Shown: positions 27,830 through 36,288 of the stretch, piece by piece
Layout: each line of letters opens with the position of its first letter
Numbering within the stretch: position 1 is the first letter of the stretch
DNA from: Granulicella sapmiensis
GTDB lineage: Bacteria; Acidobacteriota; Terriglobia; Terriglobales; Acidobacteriaceae
Direction: 5' to 3'
Length of the DNA stretch: 64,000 bases
NCBI GenBank assembly: GCA_026225395.1
Contig: JAMFSR010000013.1
Coordinates: forward strand, 80,933 to 144,932
Notes under the pieces: model-generated
Database searches by the model: none
Told to the model about the DNA's origin: nothing
The model's input: the letters and a program-made list of their open reading frames with translations, nothing else
Made by a program: the position numbers and the translations under genes

Positions 27830-28110
27830 GCCGTCGGGTGGCCTTCGTCTTCAAGCTCTCGCAATGTCACCCGGTCTTGTTCAAGGTCTTCCAAACTATA
27901 GGCACGTTCCGTGACATGGTGTTCCTTCAGAAAGCCGTCCAGCTCATAACGGGTCTCAAATCCTAGTAGCCGGCGCGTCTGCGAGGTAGTCAGCGTCCCG
28001 GAGCGATACCCCTCAATAGCGATCGCCTCCAGCGCAGCACGCACAGGATCCTGCCCGCTCGGTATCAAACTCTGGGCCATTTCATCCGGAATGTCCACCG
28101 TCACCTGCAT
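27826..28110 (-). CDS. UPF0175-family antitoxin
   Basis: A 94-aa protein starting MQVTVDIPDEMAQSLIPSG. It is followed by a predicted helix-turn-helix stretch (AIEGYRSGTLTTSQTRRLLG, FETRYELDGFLKEHHV). UPF0175 proteins are antitoxins or DNA-binding partners of DUF3368 PIN toxins, and here the stop codon overlaps the toxin start. The partner toxin is broken by a stop codon, so the antitoxin may survive as an orphan or as a regulator. The ATG at 28110 is preferred because it begins the family sequence; the upstream in-frame extension to 28200 is arginine-rich and unlike the family. Confidence 0.8.
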   Translation of the reverse strand: MQVTVDIPDEMAQSLIPSGQDPVRAALEAIAIEGYRSGTLTTSQTRRLLGFETRYELDGFLKEHHVTERAYSLEDLEQDRVTLRELEDEGHPTA

Positions 28111-28256
28111 ACGAGAAAAATAGCACGGCAAGAACGCCATCGGGGAATCGGGTTGTCTCGCCCTCAATCGTCGCCTTTCCAAACGAGCAGTAAGGCGCAC
28201 CTAAGTCCAACGTTCTGTGGGCCGGTATCCTTCCAGCGCCAACAAAAGCACCCCGG

Positions 28257-28262
28257 TATAAT
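28257..28262 (+). promoter_or_regulatory. -10 box directly in front of aroC
   Basis: A consensus TATAAT ends 9 bases before the aroC ATG. Transcription would start at or within a few bases of the start codon, and no Shine-Dalgarno sequence is present. No good -35 box was seen. Confidence 0.5.
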
Positions 28263-28271
28263 CAAATTTCG

Positions 28272-29459
28272 ATGCTTCGTTTTTCTACAGCCGGCGAAAG
28301 CCACGGCGAATCCCTCGTTGCCCTCCTCAGCGGACTTCCGGCAGGCATTCCCGTCGATCAGGAATTCCTCGACCACGAACTCTGGCGCCGCCAGCAGGGC
28401 TACGGCCGTGGCGGCCGTATGCGCATTGAGCGCGACACCGCCCACATCCTCTCCGGCGTCCGCCACGGCAAAACCATCGGCTCGCCCATCGCGATGACGC
28501 TCGCCAACAAGGATTGGAAGAACTGGGAAGAAATCCTCCCCGTCTCCCCCGGCGACCCCGAAAAGCATAAGGCCGTCAAAAGCCCACGCCCCGGCCACGC
28601 CGACCTCGCCGGTGCCCTTAAGTACGATTTCCCGGACGCCCGCTACGTCCTCGAGCGCGCCTCGGCCCGCGAGTCCGCCGCCCGCGTCGCCTGCGGCGCC
28701 GTCGCCAAAATGCTCCTCCGTTCCCTCGGCATCGAGGTCGCCAGCCACGTCATCCGCGTCGGCACCGCCGAGCTCTCCCGCCCGGCCACCTTCGCTGAGA
28801 TCGCCGCCATCGCCTCCCGCGAGGAAGTCCTCCTAGCCTGTGTCGATCCCGAATCCGAAGCCCGCATGAAGGCCGAAGTCGACATCGCCCTTCGCACCGG
28901 CGACACCATCGGCGGCGTCTTCGAGGTCGTCGTCCACGGCCTCCCGCCCGGCGTCGGCACCCACGTCAACTGGGACGAGCGCCTCGACGGCCTTCTAGCC
29001 CAGGCCGTCATGAGCCTCCAGGCAGTCAAGGCCGTCGAGCTCGGCCGCGGTGTCACCGCCGCCCAGTCCCTCGGCTCGACCGTACACGATGCCATCGCCT
29101 ACGAAGGCGAACCAGCCACAGACCCCGCTACCTTCACCAAATTCAGCCGCGAACACAACAACGCCGGCGGCCTCGAAGGTGGCATCTCGAACGGGGAAGA
29201 CATCGTCGTCCGCGGCTACCTCAAACCCATCTCCACCCTCCGCCGCCCGCTCGGCTCCGTCTCCTTCGAAACCCGCGAGCCCACCAAGGCCGCCTACGAG
29301 CGTTCCGACGTCTGCGTAGTCCCCGCCGCCGGCGTAGCCGCCGAGTCCATGGTCGCCCTTACCGTCGCCCGCCTCGTCATCGAAAAGTTCGGCGGCGACA
29401 GCCTCCGCGAGCTCCAGCGCAACTACGCAGGCTACTGCGACCAGATCCGATCCTTCTAA
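28272..29459 (+). CDS. aroC: Chorismate synthase
   Basis: Last enzyme of the shikimate pathway: converts 5-enolpyruvylshikimate-3-phosphate to chorismate, using reduced FMN. At 395 aa it has the family length. Signatures: MLRFSTAGESHGESLVALL at the N-terminus, RRQQGYGRGGRMRIERD, SPRPGHADLAGALKY, ERASARESAARVACGAVAK, and GLEGGISNGEDIVVRGYLKP. The start is fixed by the family N-terminus although no ribosome site precedes it. It heads a tight same-strand series with def, fmt and rsmB (11 bp to def). aroB of the same pathway is at 45.9-47.0 kb. Confidence 0.97.
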   Translation: MLRFSTAGESHGESLVALLSGLPAGIPVDQEFLDHELWRRQQGYGRGGRMRIERDTAHILSGVRHGKTIGSPIAMTLANKDWKNWEEILPVSPGDPEKHKAVKSPRPGHADLAGALKYDFPDARYVLERASARESAARVACGAVAKMLLRSLGIEVASHVIRVGTAELSRPATFAEIAAIASREEVLLACVDPESEARMKAEVDIALRTGDTIGGVFEVVVHGLPPGVGTHVNWDERLDGLLAQAVMSLQAVKAVELGRGVTAAQSLGSTVHDAIAYEGEPATDPATFTKFSREHNNAGGLEGGISNGEDIVVRGYLKPISTLRRPLGSVSFETREPTKAAYERSDVCVVPAAGVAAESMVALTVARLVIEKFGGDSLRELQRNYAGYCDQIRSF

Positions 29460-29470
29460 TCAGAGAACGC

Positions 29471-30034
29471 ATGAGCGCCAAAACCACCAACCCGAAGACC
29501 ACGACGGCCACCGTCACACCCCACAAGATCCACGAGGTCGTGAAGTACCCCGACCCCGTCCTCGCCAAGCCCAGCGAGAAGGTGACCGAGTTCACCCCCG
29601 AGCTTGCCGAATTCGTCGAGGAAATGTTCGAGACCATGTACGCCGCGCAGGGCATCGGCCTCGCCGCCCCCCAGATCGCCGTCTCCAAACAGATCACCGT
29701 CATCGACGTCAGTTTCAAAGAGCGCCCCGAAGACAAAATCGTCCTCATCAACCCCGAAATCATCGACCGCACCGGCAAGCAGATCGAAGAAGAAGGCTGC
29801 CTCAGCCTTCCCGATATCCGCGAAAAAGTAGCCCGTGCCTCATGGGTTAAGGTTCGCGCTCAGAACGTCAAAGGGGAATTCTTTGAAGTAGAGGGTGAAG
29901 AGTTGCTCTCCCGCGCCCTACAGCACGAGATCGACCACCTCCACGGAATCCTCTTCCTCGACCACCTCAGCCTCCTCAAGCGCGACCTCGTCAAACGGCG
30001 CATCAAGAAGCTCCAGAAGAACGGCGAATGGTAA
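29471..30034 (+). CDS. def: Peptide deformylase
   Basis: Removes the formyl group from the N-terminal methionine of new proteins; cytoplasmic metalloenzyme. All three motifs are present: GIGLAAPQIA, EEGCLSLPDI (metal-binding Cys about 110), and HEIDHLHGILFLD (His about 152, Glu about 153, His about 156). The 187-aa length is slightly long because of a Thr/Lys-rich N-terminal stretch before HEVVKYPDPVLAKPSE. It is followed after 22 bp by fmt, the enzyme that adds the formyl group, in the common def-fmt-rsmB order. Confidence 0.97.
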   Translation: MSAKTTNPKTTTATVTPHKIHEVVKYPDPVLAKPSEKVTEFTPELAEFVEEMFETMYAAQGIGLAAPQIAVSKQITVIDVSFKERPEDKIVLINPEIIDRTGKQIEEEGCLSLPDIREKVARASWVKVRAQNVKGEFFEVEGEELLSRALQHEIDHLHGILFLDHLSLLKRDLVKRRIKKLQKNGEW

Positions 30035-30056
30035 ACCTGCCGGGAGGCACATCGGC

Positions 30057-30992
30057 ATGAAACTCGTCTTCTGTGGAACACCAGACTTCGCCGTTCCGAC
30101 CCTCGAAGCGGTCCTGGCCGCCGGCCACGAGGTAGCCCTCGTCCTCACCCAGCCCGACCGCCCCGCCGGCCGCAAGATGGAGCTCCAGACCTCCGCCGTC
30201 AAGAAGCTTGCCTTGAAGCACAGCCTGCAAATCGTTCAGCCAGAAAAGCTTAAGCTCAACGAAGACCTCAAATCCCAGCTTCAGCAAATCCAGCCTGACG
30301 CCATCCTCGTCGTAGCCTACGGTCGCATCATCCCCCAGTGGATGCTCGATCTCCCGCGCTTCGGCAACATCAATCTCCACGGTTCGCTCCTGCCCAAATA
30401 CCGCGGCGCCGCTCCCATCCAGTGGGCCGTAGCCAACGGCGAGACCGAAACCGGCGTCACCACCATGCATCTGGATGCCGGTCTTGACACCGGCGATGTC
30501 CTTTTAGAACACCGACTTGCACTCGGTCCTGACACTATGGCATCCGATCTTTTTCCACAGCTTTCCCAGATTGGCGCAGACCTCGTCCTAGCCACCCTCG
30601 CGGGACTCGAAGCCGGCACTATCACCCGCAAGCCTCAGGATCATTCCCAGGCCACTCTGGCCCCCATCCTCACCCGCGAAGACGCCCGCATGGATCTCAC
30701 CGATCGAACGGCCACCGAAGCCTACAACCGCTGGCGTGGCTTCTATCCCTGGCCCGGCGCCCACGCAACGTTCCGCGGAAAGCGCTTCTTGATCCACCGC
30801 ATGAGCGTCAGCCCCATCAATCCCGGCCTTCGCGCTGGTGCTCTCGACTGGTCAACCGGCCAACTCCTGGCCGGCGCCGCTGAAGGCACAGCCATCATTT
30901 TGGAAGAGGTTCAACTAGAAGGGAAACAGCAGCTTAGTGGCATAGACTTCGTGCGAGGCTTTCAGCTGAAGCAGGGTGAATTTCTTGAGTAA
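30057..30992 (+). CDS. fmt: Methionyl-tRNA formyltransferase
   Basis: Formylates initiator Met-tRNA using 10-formyl-tetrahydrofolate. It is 311 aa, as expected. The catalytic domain begins MKLVFCGTPDFAVPTLEAV and contains AYGRIIPQWMLDL and the signature INLHGSLLPKYRGAAPIQWA, then GVTTMHLDAGLDTGDVLL. The C-terminal OB-like domain follows (YNRWRGFYPWPGAHATFRG). The start at 30057 is set by the family N-terminus, with GGGAGG upstream. Its 3' end overlaps rsmB. Confidence 0.96.
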   Translation: MKLVFCGTPDFAVPTLEAVLAAGHEVALVLTQPDRPAGRKMELQTSAVKKLALKHSLQIVQPEKLKLNEDLKSQLQQIQPDAILVVAYGRIIPQWMLDLPRFGNINLHGSLLPKYRGAAPIQWAVANGETETGVTTMHLDAGLDTGDVLLEHRLALGPDTMASDLFPQLSQIGADLVLATLAGLEAGTITRKPQDHSQATLAPILTREDARMDLTDRTATEAYNRWRGFYPWPGAHATFRGKRFLIHRMSVSPINPGLRAGALDWSTGQLLAGAAEGTAIILEEVQLEGKQQLSGIDFVRGFQLKQGEFLE

Positions 30993-32247
30993 AACCCCTG
31001 CAAATCTCCCAGCGCCAGCACCACCTCCAGCCCGCATCAGCCCTTCACGCGTAGCAGCCTTCGCCGTCCTCGAACGCATGGCCACTACCAGCGACCACAG
31101 CGACGACCTCCTCCACGGCCGCCGCCTCGCCGGCCTCTCACAGGCCGACCGCAACCTCGCCACCGCCCTCGTCCTCGGTGTCCTCCGCTGGCAGATCGCA
31201 CTCGACGCGCGTATCCAGCCGCTCCTCTCCCGCCCGGAAATGGAGCTTGCCCAGCCCATTCGCACCGCCCTCCGCCTTGGCGCCTTCCAGCTTCTCCAAA
31301 TGGACCGCATCCCGGCCCACGCCGCCCTCAGCGAAAGCGTCGAGCTCGTCCGCGCCGCCGGCCAGACCCACGCCGCCGGAATGGTCAACGCCATCCTCCG
31401 CAACCTCACCCGCCAGCCCCCCGCTGGCAAGCCCCTCTTCGAAACCACCCCGGCCATCGCCGAGCGCCTCGGACACCCCACCTGGCTGGTTGAGCGCTGG
31501 GCAAAAAACTACGGCCGCTCCGCCGCCATCGCCATCTGCACCTACGACCAGCAGGAGCCCACCCCCGGCACCCTCTTTCCAGCCACCCCCGGCCCGCACC
31601 TCGACGACGGCTCCCGCCTCGTCGCCGAGCTGGCCTCCGCCGCCTCACCCTCCCCCACCCGTATCTGGGACTGCTGCGCCGCCCCCGGTGGAAAAACCCT
31701 CGTCCTCGCCGCCCGCCACCCCGCAGCCGACATCCTCGCCACCGACGTCAGCCCCTCCCGCCTAAAAGCCCTCACCCACCGCCTCGAACGCGACCCCTCC
31801 GCCGCCAACGTCCGCACCCTCGAGTCCGACGCCACCACCCTCCCCGCCGTCGAAGGCGACTTCGACCTCATCCTCTGCGACGTCCCCTGCAGCGGCACCG
31901 GCACGCTCGCCCGCAACCCCGAAATCCGCCACCACCTCCGCCCCAGCGACCTCGCCCGCCAGGCCGACCGCCAACGCGCCCTCTTAGCCGGTGCGCTCGC
32001 CCGCCTCGCCCCCGGCGGCAAGCTCCTCTACTCCACCTGCTCGCTCGAACCCGAAGAGAACGAAGCCGTCATCGCCGCAACCCCGCTCCCCGGCTCCGTT
32101 CGCCGCCTCCCGCTTGACCCCCTCCTCGCTACTCTCCAAATCACCACCGACCTAACCCCCACCCTCCGCGACGGCTTCCTCCGCACTCTCCCCGGCTCCA
32201 ACTTCCACGGCGACGGCTTCTTCGCTGCCCTCTTCGAGCGCATCTAG
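30976..32247 (+). CDS. rsmB: 16S rRNA (cytosine-C5) methyltransferase RsmB
   Basis: Methylates C967 of 16S rRNA with S-adenosylmethionine. The N-terminal NusB-like domain (SPSRVAAFAVLERM, LATALVLGVLRWQIALD) is followed by the Rossmann methyltransferase domain: WDCCAAPGGKTLVLAA for SAM binding, and the two cysteines in CDVPCSGTGTLARNPE and LLYSTCSLEPEENE. At 423 aa it has the usual length. The GTG at 30976 lies 17 bp inside fmt; a TTG at 30985 with AGGGTGAA upstream is an alternative start. It is the last gene of the aroC-def-fmt-rsmB series. Confidence 0.94.
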   Translation: MNFLSKTPANLPAPAPPPARISPSRVAAFAVLERMATTSDHSDDLLHGRRLAGLSQADRNLATALVLGVLRWQIALDARIQPLLSRPEMELAQPIRTALRLGAFQLLQMDRIPAHAALSESVELVRAAGQTHAAGMVNAILRNLTRQPPAGKPLFETTPAIAERLGHPTWLVERWAKNYGRSAAIAICTYDQQEPTPGTLFPATPGPHLDDGSRLVAELASAASPSPTRIWDCCAAPGGKTLVLAARHPAADILATDVSPSRLKALTHRLERDPSAANVRTLESDATTLPAVEGDFDLILCDVPCSGTGTLARNPEIRHHLRPSDLARQADRQRALLAGALARLAPGGKLLYSTCSLEPEENEAVIAATPLPGSVRRLPLDPLLATLQITTDLTPTLRDGFLRTLPGSNFHGDGFFAALFERI

Positions 32248-32289
32248 CTTTACCCAAAGCCGTCCATCTCACTCATCTTCGATCCCGGC

Positions 32290-32319
32290 TGGACACGGCT
32301 CTGCGCACTGTCTTACAGT
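32290..32319 (+). promoter_or_regulatory. Sigma-70-like promoter candidate before the oxidoreductase
   Basis: TGGACA and TACAGT are separated by 18 bp. The predicted transcript would start near 32326, about 45 bases before the expected start codon at 32370. Confidence 0.4.
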
Positions 32320-32369
32320 TCATCGCGCAACCGCGACGAACCCATCCCGGTGCGCGAAAGTGAGACGCC

Positions 32370-33719
32370 ATCACACACCTCGACCGCAGAAGCTTCCTCC
32401 AGTCCGCCGCCAAGACCGCCGCCCTTGCCTCCGCCTCTACCGGCTTTCAGACCCTTCTCGCCCAAACCGCGCCCACCCCCGCACCTTCCGCTGCCGACAC
32501 CATCCACCTCGCCCTCATCGGCGCCGGCATCCAGGGCCAGGGCGATACCGCAACTGCCCTCCAGGTCCCCGGCGTCAAGCTGGTTGCCGTCGCCGACTGC
32601 TACGACGGCCGCCTCACCCACGCCAAAGAGCTCTGGGGCCAGGACATCTTCACCACCCGCGACTACAACGAAATCCTCGCCCGCAAAGACGTCGACGCCG
32701 TCCTCATCGCCACGCCCGACCACTGGCACAAGCGCGCCGCCGTCGACGCCATGAAGGCCGGCAAGGACGTCTACCTCGAAAAGCCGATGATCCACATCTA
32801 CCCCGACGGCCCGGAGATCATCGAAGCCGCCCACTCCACCAACCGTATTCTCCAGGTTGGCAGCCAGCGCGTCAGCTCCGTCGTCTACGCCAAGGCCAAA
32901 GAGCTCCTCGCCTCCGGCGCCATCGGCAAGCTCAACATGGTCACCGCCCGCTGGGACCGCAACTCCTCCATCGGCGCCTGGAACTACTCCATCCCGCTCG
33001 ACGCCTCCACCGAAACCTGCGATTGGCCGCGCTTCGAAGGCGCAGCCCCCAAAATCCCGTTCTCCGCCGAGCGCTTCTTCCAATGGCGCAAGTGGAAGGA
33101 CTACGCCTCCGGCGTCGCCGGCGATCTCTTCGTGCATCTCTTCAGCGGCACACACTTCATCACCGGCGCCAACGGCCCCACCCGCGCTATGGCTACCGGC
33201 GGTCTCCGCTTCTGGAAGGACGGCCGCGACGCCAACGACGTCCTGCTCGCCCTCTTCGACTACCCCGAAGGCTTCAACCTCAGCCTGCACGTCAACTTCG
33301 TCGATGGCGGTGAAGAGAGCGAAGGCTTCCTCTTCACCGGCTCAGAAGGCCTCATGGAAATCGCCGGCAACACCGTCACCGTCACCCGCACACCCCTCGC
33401 CACCGAACCCGGCTACACCGTCTCAACCTTTGCCAACGCCATGCAGAAGGATTACCTCCAGCAGTATCGCCAGAAATATCCCGTGACGCATCCGGACGGC
33501 CCTCCACCCCAGGCAGTCGAAAAGTACGCAGCCGCCCGTGGATACTCCGACAGCTACGACCACTTCCACAACTTCTTCGCCTCCGTCCGCAGCCGCAAGC
33601 CCGTCGTCGAAGACGCCACCTTCGGCTTCCGCGCCGCCGGCGCCGCTCTGCTCAGCAATCTCAGTGTCGAGCGGGGAAGCGTGGTCCACTGGAATCCGGA
33701 GACGATGAAGCTCGGCTAA
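32370..33719 (+). CDS. Tat-exported Gfo/Idh/MocA oxidoreductase lacking a normal start codon
   Basis: NAD(P)-dependent sugar or cyclitol oxidoreductase, 449 aa if translated from the position used here. A twin-arginine signal is visible (DRRSFLQSAAKTAALASAST), then the Rossmann fold (IHLALIGAGIQGQGDTATAL, VAVADCYDGR), DAVLIATPDHWHKRAAVDAM, and the Gfo signature GKDVYLEKPM. The frame is closed upstream by TGA at 32361-32363, and no ATG, GTG or TTG occurs before the ATG at 32751. That ATG would remove the whole cofactor domain. The codon where the family has its ATG reads ATC (32370-32372, before THLDRRSF). Either an AUC start is used, or the gene is silenced by a point change. The FG-GAP repeat gene follows on the same strand. 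Confidence 0.75.
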   Translation: MTHLDRRSFLQSAAKTAALASASTGFQTLLAQTAPTPAPSAADTIHLALIGAGIQGQGDTATALQVPGVKLVAVADCYDGRLTHAKELWGQDIFTTRDYNEILARKDVDAVLIATPDHWHKRAAVDAMKAGKDVYLEKPMIHIYPDGPEIIEAAHSTNRILQVGSQRVSSVVYAKAKELLASGAIGKLNMVTARWDRNSSIGAWNYSIPLDASTETCDWPRFEGAAPKIPFSAERFFQWRKWKDYASGVAGDLFVHLFSGTHFITGANGPTRAMATGGLRFWKDGRDANDVLLALFDYPEGFNLSLHVNFVDGGEESEGFLFTGSEGLMEIAGNTVTVTRTPLATEPGYTVSTFANAMQKDYLQQYRQKYPVTHPDGPPPQAVEKYAAARGYSDSYDHFHNFFASVRSRKPVVEDATFGFRAAGAALLSNLSVERGSVVHWNPETMKLG

Positions 33720-33767
33720 CCGCCAACAGCCAACAACGACCGTCTGTGGTCAGCCAACGAACGGTAG

Positions 33768-33820
33768 GGCAGGGCTTCAGCCCTGCCATTAACGTGAAGA
33801 AAGAGATGGGCTTTAGCCCC
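33768..33820. repeat. REP-like palindrome pair
   Basis: GGCAGGGCT-TC-AGCCCTGCC at 33768-33787 and a second, shorter unit TGGGCT-TT-AGCCC near 33807-33819. It is in the gap before the FG-GAP gene and shares its core with five other copies in the window. Confidence 0.8.
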
Positions 33821-33835
33821 CGAGGCCTGTTACCT

Positions 33836-35245
33836 ATGTCCAGAAACGTCCACCTCAAACTTCTGCTTCCGCTGCTCATCGCCGCGATCGCCGCCCCACT
33901 CCACGCGCAAGACCCCGCCCACGCCACCGAGTTCCGCCTGCAGCACCCCGGCAACGGCCCCAACGGCGAACCCCGCATCGCCTTCCTCACCCATCGTCTC
34001 GGCACCGACCACGCTGAAGGCATCTCCGTCCTCGACATGAACCACGACGGTTTTCCCGACCTCCTCAGCGGCGCCTACTGGTACGAAAATCCCGGCGCCA
34101 ACGGCGGCGCCTGGAAGCAGCACCAGTTCCGCACCGTCGGCATTCACAACGAGTTCGTCTCCGACTGCGGCGAGTGGGTCGTCGACGTCGACCACGACGG
34201 CCTGCCCGACCTCGTCACCACCGGCTGGATCGCCAACGGCGTCTGGTGGTACCGCAACCCCGGCCCTGAAGCCACAGCCGCCGGCACCATGTGGAAGCCC
34301 GAGAAAATCACCGACAGCTTCGACACCGAAGGCGGCGCCTTCTTCGACATCAACGGCGACGGCAAGCCCGACCTCGCGCTCGCCCACTACAACCGCTCCG
34401 GCGTCCTCTGGATCGACTTCAGCCACGACAAACCCCGCACCCACCACCTCGGCGGCAAGGAGCAGGACGGTCACGGCATCGGCATCGCCGACATCAACGG
34501 CGACGGCAAAGCCGACGTCCTCACCACCCACGGCTGGTTCGAGCAGGTCGATGCCGACAACGACAAATGGATCTGGCACGCCGATTGGGACCTCGGCGAC
34601 GCCGGCTTTCCCATCCTCGGCTACGACGTCAACCACGACGGCAAAATGGACCTCATCTACGGCCAGGGCCACGGCTACGGCCTCTACTGGCTCGAACAAA
34701 CCGGCACCGGCTCTACCCGCCATTGGACCCGCCACACCATCGACGAATCCTTCTCCCAATCCCACGCCCTCGCCCTGATCGACCTCGACGGCGACGGCAT
34801 CCCGGAACTCATTACCGGCAAGCGCTACCGCGGCCACTCCGGCAACGATCCCGGCTCCTACGACCCCGTAGTCGTCTACGCCTACAAGCTTCCCACCGCC
34901 GCGCAGTTCGCCGTCGCAAAGCCCCACAGAAAAACTTCATCGGCAAAGCCACAGAGCGCCACGATGACCATCGGCGATGGCATAGGCGATCCCGTCTTTG
35001 AGCGCATCACCCTCTCCGTCAACGGCACGGCCAGCGCGGGCACGCAGTTCGTCTCCGCGGACTTCGACCACGACGGTGACATCGATCTCGCCAGCGCCGA
35101 AAAACTCGGCGTCCACGTCTTCGAAAACCTCAAGATCGACCACACACCCAAAGCCGTCCGCGAAGAAATCCAGCCACTCAACCGCACATGGCCATTCCCG
35201 GGCGAAGGCTCCGAAGTCCCACAGGAAGACGGCCCCAAACCGTAG
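33836..35245 (+). CDS. Secreted FG-GAP/VCBS repeat protein
   Basis: A 469-aa secreted protein with a signal peptide (LKLLLPLLIAAIAAPLHAQ). It contains seven calcium-loop repeats of DxDxDGxxD type, for example DMNHDGFPDLLSGAYWYEN, DVDHDGLPDLVTTGW, DINGDGKPDLALAHYN, DINGDGKADVLTT, DVNHDGKMDLIYG, DLDGDGIPELITG and DFDHDGDIDLASAEK. These form an integrin-like beta-propeller. Such proteins often sit beside Gfo/Idh/MocA oxidoreductases and may bind or modify carbohydrates; the precise role is unknown. The start at 33836 is chosen because the upstream extension is translated REP repeat. Confidence 0.82.
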   Translation: MSRNVHLKLLLPLLIAAIAAPLHAQDPAHATEFRLQHPGNGPNGEPRIAFLTHRLGTDHAEGISVLDMNHDGFPDLLSGAYWYENPGANGGAWKQHQFRTVGIHNEFVSDCGEWVVDVDHDGLPDLVTTGWIANGVWWYRNPGPEATAAGTMWKPEKITDSFDTEGGAFFDINGDGKPDLALAHYNRSGVLWIDFSHDKPRTHHLGGKEQDGHGIGIADINGDGKADVLTTHGWFEQVDADNDKWIWHADWDLGDAGFPILGYDVNHDGKMDLIYGQGHGYGLYWLEQTGTGSTRHWTRHTIDESFSQSHALALIDLDGDGIPELITGKRYRGHSGNDPGSYDPVVVYAYKLPTAAQFAVAKPHRKTSSAKPQSATMTIGDGIGDPVFERITLSVNGTASAGTQFVSADFDHDGDIDLASAEKLGVHVFENLKIDHTPKAVREEIQPLNRTWPFPGEGSEVPQEDGPKP

Positions 35246-35310
35246 GCTCTATCCGCCGGACTTTCACAGACATCGTGTGGTTGGGGGCATGATCGAACGA
35301 CTCGACCCAC

Positions 35311-36195
35311 CTAGTTCGAAGCGGCCTGACTAGCGGGATGCCCAAACGTCAGCCGCACGGTATCGCCCTTCGTCACGCGATAACCCGAGTCCGGCTTCTG
35401 GGCCGTAACAGGCCCCGCAGGGACCACAGGCGCTGCAACCACAGGAGCAGCAACAACCGCGGCAGGTGGTGGCGCTCCTGCCGGGAAGGAAATCGCCTGC
35501 CCGTTCGCATCGATCTTCACCCCGGCCGCGTTCGTGGTGTATGCCGGAGGTGCAGCCGCAGCTACGGGCGCAGCCGCCGCTGGCGCTGGAATATCCGAAA
35601 GAAACGTCACCCGCAGCCCCAGCGCAGCGGCTGCATGGTTCGCATCTCGATACGTCATCCCCACAAACGACGGCATCACAATCGCGCTCGATGCACCGGA
35701 GGCAGTCGAACTCAGCAGCAGCGAAACCCGTGGCTGATCGACACCCGCATTCGGCGGCGGCGTCTGCGCCAGCACAATATCCGGATCGCCCGGCGCATCG
35801 ATATGCGCCAGTGTCCCAAGGTCCAGCGAATCGCGCCGGATGTTGATCGAAGCCTCACGCTCCGGCTCTCCCGCAACATCGGGAATCGTCACCTGCTGCG
35901 GCCCCAGGCTCTCCGTAACGCGAACCACCCACCCATGCCGCACCTTCGAGCCCGAAGCCGGAGCCTGAGACAGCATCCGCCCAGCCGGCACAGTCGTCGA
36001 ATAAAACTTGTTCTCGATATTGAGATCGACGCCTGTCTGCAACGCAGCAGCGCTTGCTTCAGAAACCGTCATCCCCGAAAAATTCGGCACCGTCACCTCA
36101 TGTCCATGCAGCGCAATCCGAAGCGTGATGGCCGCGGAGAGGAACATCACGAAGAGCATGGCAAGCGTGCTGAGGATCAATCGAAAAAGCTTCAT
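35311..36195 (-). CDS. PASTA-domain protein with one N-terminal membrane anchor and no kinase domain
   Basis: A 294-aa protein with an N-terminal membrane segment (LFRLILSTLAMLFVMFLSAA) and three PASTA repeats in the periplasm: VTVPNFSGMTVSEASAAAL, VTIPDVAGEPEREASINI, and IVMPSFVGMTYRDANHAAA. The third repeat is extended by an Ala/Pro/Val-rich stretch before the final GYRVTKGDTVRLTFGHP. PASTA domains bind muropeptides or act as spacers and are usually fused to Ser/Thr kinases or penicillin-binding proteins, but here neither is present or adjacent. A role in sensing or scaffolding the cell wall is inferred. Confidence 0.82.
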   Translation of the reverse strand: MKLFRLILSTLAMLFVMFLSAAITLRIALHGHEVTVPNFSGMTVSEASAAALQTGVDLNIENKFYSTTVPAGRMLSQAPASGSKVRHGWVVRVTESLGPQQVTIPDVAGEPEREASINIRRDSLDLGTLAHIDAPGDPDIVLAQTPPPNAGVDQPRVSLLLSSTASGASSAIVMPSFVGMTYRDANHAAAALGLRVTFLSDIPAPAAAAPVAAAAPPAYTTNAAGVKIDANGQAISFPAGAPPPAAVVAAPVVAAPVVPAGPVTAQKPDSGYRVTKGDTVRLTFGHPASQAASN

Positions 36196-36288
36196 AGGTC
36201 TTCACAATACAGATGTAGAAAATCGGTTGTCAGTTGTGAGTCAAAACCGTCGAAGTCAAAGAGCTAAACCCAACCCCCAAAACCCGTT

